25,279 nt of DNA, from the NCBI GenBank assembly GCA_019649035.1, contig BMAT01006938.1:212944-238222 (forward strand), in the 5' to 3' direction. Below are positions 21,310-25,279 of the stretch, in pieces. Below the pieces are notes generated by a model. The model was not told where the DNA came from, did not search any database, and worked only from the letters and a program-made list of their open reading frames with translations. Each line of letters begins with the position of its first letter. Position 1 is the stretch's first letter. Made by a program: the position numbers and the translations under genes. The DNA is from Elysia marginata. Taxonomy: Eukaryota; Mollusca; Gastropoda; Plakobranchidae.

Positions 21310-22395
21310 CATGATTATCCTGTTTATGACGTTCTTTATGATAAAGGTAGGTGAGATAAAAAAAAAATATTAAAAACACGCAAACCGCTGTTGATATAAA
21401 ACAGAGAGGATAATTATGATGGTTCTACTAGGCAAAACCATGTACCTCCTGGCTGATAAACTCCAACGCGATGCGAAGCGAAAATGCCTTAAATATTTAA
21501 AATACCGGTCAAAACACCAAAAACTGATCTTCCCGAAGTTTTAAAAAGCTTTCAGTAAATGATGAATTCTAGAATTAGGCTCATACATCAAATATGAATG
21601 CCGGCCTTTACAACTCAGAACGCTTCGACATGTGACACTACTTCTCATGCAACTCACCCTTAAAAGGTTAAAAGATTTAAAAGGTATGAAATTAGCAGCA
21701 GAGAGAAGAAGGTTTTAAGTGGTAACGCCTTGAGTATAATTCAAACCTTAGACGTATAGTAGCGTCAGCCCCCATCGCCTTTTAACTTAAAGAAACAAAG
21801 CTTAAACCATATCGCCATCACGCTCTTTATTTAAATTTCTCGCCTTTAAAATGGTCTTCCGTTGATGGCTATTTGTTACTTTGATAAAGCTATAATTAAG
21901 CACCTCAGGTTACACTGTCTCGTATATAGAAAGAAATATTAGTCCCATAGTCGATAGGAGAGTCAAGGAACAAGGAGTAGGGTCTAGGCCACCATAAAGC
22001 ATGCCCCAAATCTCTCCCATCTTTCAATAGACTATTTTTTTAGAGAGCAGGCCCTCTGAGTATGAGATCCATTTGTTAGATAGATTAGTAGCGAACGTAT
22101 GCTAACTTTAATCACTTTTCGCCCACGGGCTTGTTTACTGCAGATCCTTAAACGGTGGGTTTTTACACGGTAGATTTCTAACGCAAAATCAGAAGCATAT
22201 TTTCTCAGTCGAATTAGAATGGAATTTTCTTGGCGGGTTTCGCTTAATTTTGTGGATTTCTTACACGGTGCCATAATAAAGAGTCGAAACTAAGACTAGG
22301 CTACGCCTAGATCTACAATGTGTGGATATGCAAGTCAATTTTTTTAAGTAAGGTATATATTTTAGCTCTAAAAATATTGACAAAACAAGTGAGCT
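21310..22395. other. Unannotated spacer before the Penelope-like remnant
   Basis: A minus-strand frame with an ATG start (22032-22274, 80 codons, strongly basic) has no recognisable domain. Within it the sequence GTGG-TTT-TTACACGGT occurs twice, about 95 bp apart (22156-22172 and 22251-22269). No other structure was seen. Confidence 0.45.
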
Positions 22396-23118
22396 GTCGG
22401 CCAGATTGCGGCCAGTTTCACCAACATATACCATGTTACATCTCTTACAGAAAATAGCATAATCATATTAGGTTGCGACTAGTGCAAGTAAATGAGTCAG
22501 CAATCGTGAAAACACCAGGAGGCGTGTTGATTTCACTAGATTGTGACACATAAGTACAAGTTTTACACCTAGGTCTCCTGCAAGGTCGGGTTCCTGAGTC
22601 ATGAGACACAGAGATCCGACTGCGAACCAGCATGTCGCGAATGTTTTTCACTCTTCTGTACACAACAAGAGGAGGCTCATCAGAAACCTCACGAGCTTCG
22701 GGGTCAGCTTGAAGAATACTGATATTGTTGAGGACAATCTTACGAGCGACCAAATTATGAGGGTGGTAGGTCATGATGAGCTTAGTGCGTTGAGAGGATT
22801 GTTCAGGCCTCGTTATAAGAGCGTCAGTCCTACTAATTTTAGATACCCTATTCCACGCGTCATCTAGTATCTCCAAAGGATAACCACACGACACAAAGAA
22901 ATCGCGCATTCTCAAACACTTCTCCTGAAAGTCGAGGTCATCTTGACAAAGTCGACGAAGGCGCAGCATTTGAGAGAATGGGATAGACCTCTTGTACGAG
23001 TGTGGGTGGGATGAGGTGTATGTCAAATAGATGTGGCTATCCGTCGGTTTATAGTAGACTGGCGAGTGCAAAAATCTATCCCTGATAGAAATTTTGATGT
23101 CCAAAAAATTGTCCAAAA

Positions 23119-23164
<46 letters not shown>

Positions 23165-24235
23165 TGAAATTTCTGATGTGAAAGAAATAGATGGGTGGAA
23201 CGTCTTAACAAAATCAATGTAATTCTTAAGATCATCTAGAGGCATGGTAGAAACACCGGTAGTAGAACTCAGGCGTAGGACCCTGGTAGCGGTTTACCAT
23301 TTGCTATTCCAGATAACCCATGAAGAGGCAAGCATAACTCGGGCCAATTTTAGTTCCCATGGCCATGCCACTGATTTGGTAAAAAAACTCCCCCGAAAAC
23401 TCAAAAGAATTCAAGGTCAGTACCAGTTCAGTTAGTCTAACCAACGTATCCGTACTGACTGCAGGTGAAATGCGGGTGTTAAGAAAATGCTTGACGGCTG
23501 TGAGGCCATCAGCATGAGGGATTGATGTGTGCAAAGATGTGACATCAAGTAAAAACAAATGAATAGGGTGATTGGTCGAGAGAACTACCTGCGAGAAAAT
23601 ATCAAGAGCATGGTTCGGGTTGTTAGCTTTATGAATTTTAGGAAGCATGTAGAAAACTGGGTGACCAAGTTCAGAATTGTTATAAGTAAGATATTTAGAT
23701 GAAGGGGGTAAATGACCGGCACCAATGAGGTCAGAAACAGCATCCTTAACCTTAGAATTGTTGATCTCTGTTTATAAAAGGTTGAGTTAGAAAGCTGGCG
23801 CGCACCTTCAGCCAAATAAAGATCTTTTCTCCAAACAACCACAGACCCTCCCTTGTCTGCGGGCTTAATGATAATATCATTTCTATTTTTCAAATTCCAC
23901 AAGGCTTGTTTTTCAGCAGGCATAAGGTTTAATCGTCGAAGAGGTTTGAAAGAAAGTTTTTTTTTTATGTCATGGCGACACTTATCAATGAATAGATCTA
24001 AAGCATTGTTATCACCCTCATTAGGAGTCCAGTCAGTTTTCTGTTTCCTGAGAGATTTAAAGTACTTGCTACCATCATCTTCATTATTATCATCATCAAC
24101 ATTATGTGTAGGGGAATGTGAAAAGTGAAATTTAAGCCTTAAACGTCTTTAAAAAGATTCCATATCTTTGAAAAATTGAAACTTATCAGTAGTAGAGGTC
24201 AGAGGTACGAACTTAGGACCTTTGCTGAGGACCTG
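22396..24235 (-). pseudogene. Penelope-like element: degraded reverse transcriptase with GIY-YIG remnant
   Basis: Penelope-like elements encode a telomerase-related reverse transcriptase, often followed by a GIY-YIG endonuclease used in target-primed insertion. Read on the minus strand: VLSKGPKFVPLTSTTDKF (N-terminal region, near 24235); FKPLRRLNLMPAEKQAL and DIIIKPADKGGSVVVW (finger region); VFYMLPKIHKANNP; LDVTSLHTSIPHADGL (motif A, with Asp); ISGMAMGTKIGPSYACLF (motif B); then YYKPTDSHIYLTYTSSHP (thumb-side motif), a Cys-rich CRRPRCKTC linker, and CKRCNMVYVGETGRNLAD (start of GIY-YIG). Damage includes frameshifts near 24150, 23768 and 22465, a stop at 23304-23306, loss of the YxDD box near 23255 and an internal deletion near 23614. 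Homology ends abruptly at 22396 inside GIY-YIG and at 24235 next to a (TAG)n array. The element is not functional. Confidence 0.9.
23121..23162. repeat. (GTA)n microsatellite inside the Penelope-like ORF
   Basis: A perfect trinucleotide array of 14 units that reads as poly-Thr in the RT frame, placed between EIS and FLDNFLDIKIS. It keeps the frame because it is a triplet repeat. Confidence 0.95.
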
Positions 24236-24238
24236 TAT

Positions 24239-24282
<44 letters not shown>
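24239..24282. repeat. (TAG)n microsatellite at the 5' edge of the Penelope-like remnant
   Basis: About 14 units, in the same strand orientation as the array at 23121-23162. Recognisable Penelope-like coding sequence starts only 3 bp away on the minus strand, so the array marks the element's present 5' boundary. Confidence 0.95.
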
Positions 24283-24289
24283 ATTCTAC

Positions 24290-25258
24290 AAAAGTACATA
24301 ACTGGGGAAGTGGGAGGGGGGGGCATCTGTAATAGTTTTGAATAGTTGTGAAGATAAAACAACTCCCTAAAGAAGTATATCAACGAAGACATAAATTTGG
24401 AATTATAAAGCATAGCGTCGTAGTCTTGGTGGTAGACAACCTGCTTTCACACCATCAGGAATGAGGTTCTATTTCTGTCTTAGATGATTGGCATGTAGTC
24501 CTCAGTAAAAAAAATAAATCTGATAACGGCTGTAGGATGAAAAAAAAAGACTTCGCTAGTGTAATAGTGTGAAGCACTATCTAATTAATTGCCCCCTTCA
24601 GTGCGTTGAGAAATTGTCTTAATAAGTACAAGCTTGCAGAGAAGACCTAGTATGGAGTGCCCAGTGCATTCTAGTTTAAGCACTTGCTCTATATTTCAAT
24701 ATAAAACTATTAGACATTGTTAAAAACCAAAGAGCGGTTTGGTCAAAATTGCAACTTAAGTTTTTTTAGGCTGCACAAATGATCTAAAATGTTATTGAAT
24801 AATTACCAAAACCATGAAGAGTTTTGTGAGCTCACAGCGCTTACATTTTTGGGAAAAAAAACTACAAATCCAGCATTTTAAACCCTTAACATGGGCTTTA
24901 CCTAATCACCTTGTAACGCAATGGGTTTAGGAGCATTTGTCTTTCTTCGGTCACCGCCAGTCTCATCATCAGTAACCTCCGTAATTGTGTCAAGATCGGG
25001 GGCAAAACGCAGGTAGCGGGGACCAACGGCGTCTATGGATTACGGTCGTTTCACATGAACAGGCTCCAAGAAAAACCTTGCATTAAAGGGTCACTGAACT
25101 TTGAAAAAGGTCATAGACCAATGTCCAAGTTAAAATATATGTGACCATTAAGTTTATTTGGACACAATGATTGAGGGCCCCTTACTAGAGGCTGAAATGT
25201 AAAGGTGAAAAACAGTAAGTTGTTTTGGTTATAAAACAAGTGGTCCAAGGAAATAAAA
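24290..25258. other. Unannotated DNA
   Basis: No recognisable gene. A GGGAGGGGGGGG run lies near 24311-24324. Near 24910-24945 a weak A-box-like TAACGCAATGGGTTTAGGAG occurs without a convincing B-box. The rest is AT-rich. Confidence 0.45.
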
Positions 25259-25260
25259 AT

Positions 25261-25279
25261 AGTAGTAGTAGTAGTAGTA
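25261..25279. repeat. (AGT)n microsatellite at the window end
   Basis: At least six units of the same triplet as at 23121 and 24239; the array is cut by the end of the sequence, so its length is unknown. Confidence 0.9.

Noticed and set aside
22032..22274. 80-codon basic open frame as a small gene
   Set aside because: It has an ATG start but no recognisable domain or conservation evidence, and it lies in repeat-containing spacer. Mentioned only within the spacer entry.
22601..22867. Plus-strand frames at 22601-22867, 23244-23435 and 23853-24128
   Set aside because: They are antisense shadows of the Penelope-like reading on the minus strand, which matches a known family.
23121..24282. CRISPR-like or telomeric array reading of the (TAG)n tracts
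   Set aside because: These are uninterrupted triplet microsatellites without spacers, and TAG repeats are not the TTAGGG telomere repeat expected in most animals.
24910..24990. TAACGCAATGGGTTTAGGAG as a tRNA or SINE head
   Set aside because: It is only weakly A-box-like and has no credible B-box downstream.

Overview
This window looks like non-coding, AT-rich DNA from an invertebrate animal. No intact host gene could be recognised. Nothing suggests a bacterial or organellar source: there is no dense run of ORFs and no operon, while the window holds a mariner transposon, a Penelope-like retroelement, two non-LTR retrotransposon 3' ends, several tRNA-derived SINEs and many long microsatellites. 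This mixture fits a lophotrochozoan, plausibly a gastropod mollusc; that placement is inference from repeat style only.

Layout. 1-2220 is featureless AT-rich DNA. 2224-2380 is a polypyrimidine/(CT)n tract, followed by a minus-strand tRNA-derived SINE (about 2850-3065) and a short GC-richer patch carrying YY1-, X-box- and CRE-like motifs (3325-3388). 3.5-7.2 kb is unannotatable DNA broken up by (TTC)n, (GA)n and (CT)n tracts. 7.2-7.45 kb holds a tRNA-like SINE apparently interrupted by a 150-bp segment with inverted ends. 8.7-9.26 kb contains a cluster of GGGGTGACT-like motifs in direct and inverted copies. 9.8-10.24 kb is the 3' end of an L2/CR1-type LINE with its (ATT)n tail, followed by a long (TCA)n array. 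A second SINE is at about 11.01-11.17 kb. 12.25-13.49 kb is a dead, nearly full-length mariner (D34D type). 14.2-14.53 kb is a compound (TTC)n/(TTA)n satellite. 15.09-15.40 kb is a third, well-bounded SINE inside an older tandem duplication whose second copy keeps the uninterrupted target site. 16.3-18.6 kb is mostly empty, with (GA)n and (CT)n tracts, the latter containing a 3-base N gap. 18.72-19.19 kb is the C-terminus of a non-LTR retrotransposon endonuclease/reverse transcriptase (minus strand). 22.40-24.24 kb is a degraded Penelope-like element (minus strand) with reverse-transcriptase and GIY-YIG remnants. The window ends inside a (TAG)n array.

The transposon genes are all visibly broken, with frameshifts, lost catalytic residues or truncation, so they are fossils and not working systems. 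The most useful observations are the SINE with its paralogous empty site, the loss of the YxDD catalytic motif in the Penelope-like element, the identical (TAG)n arrays inside and bordering that element, and the mariner catalytic Asp-to-Val change. I found no convincing new biological system.
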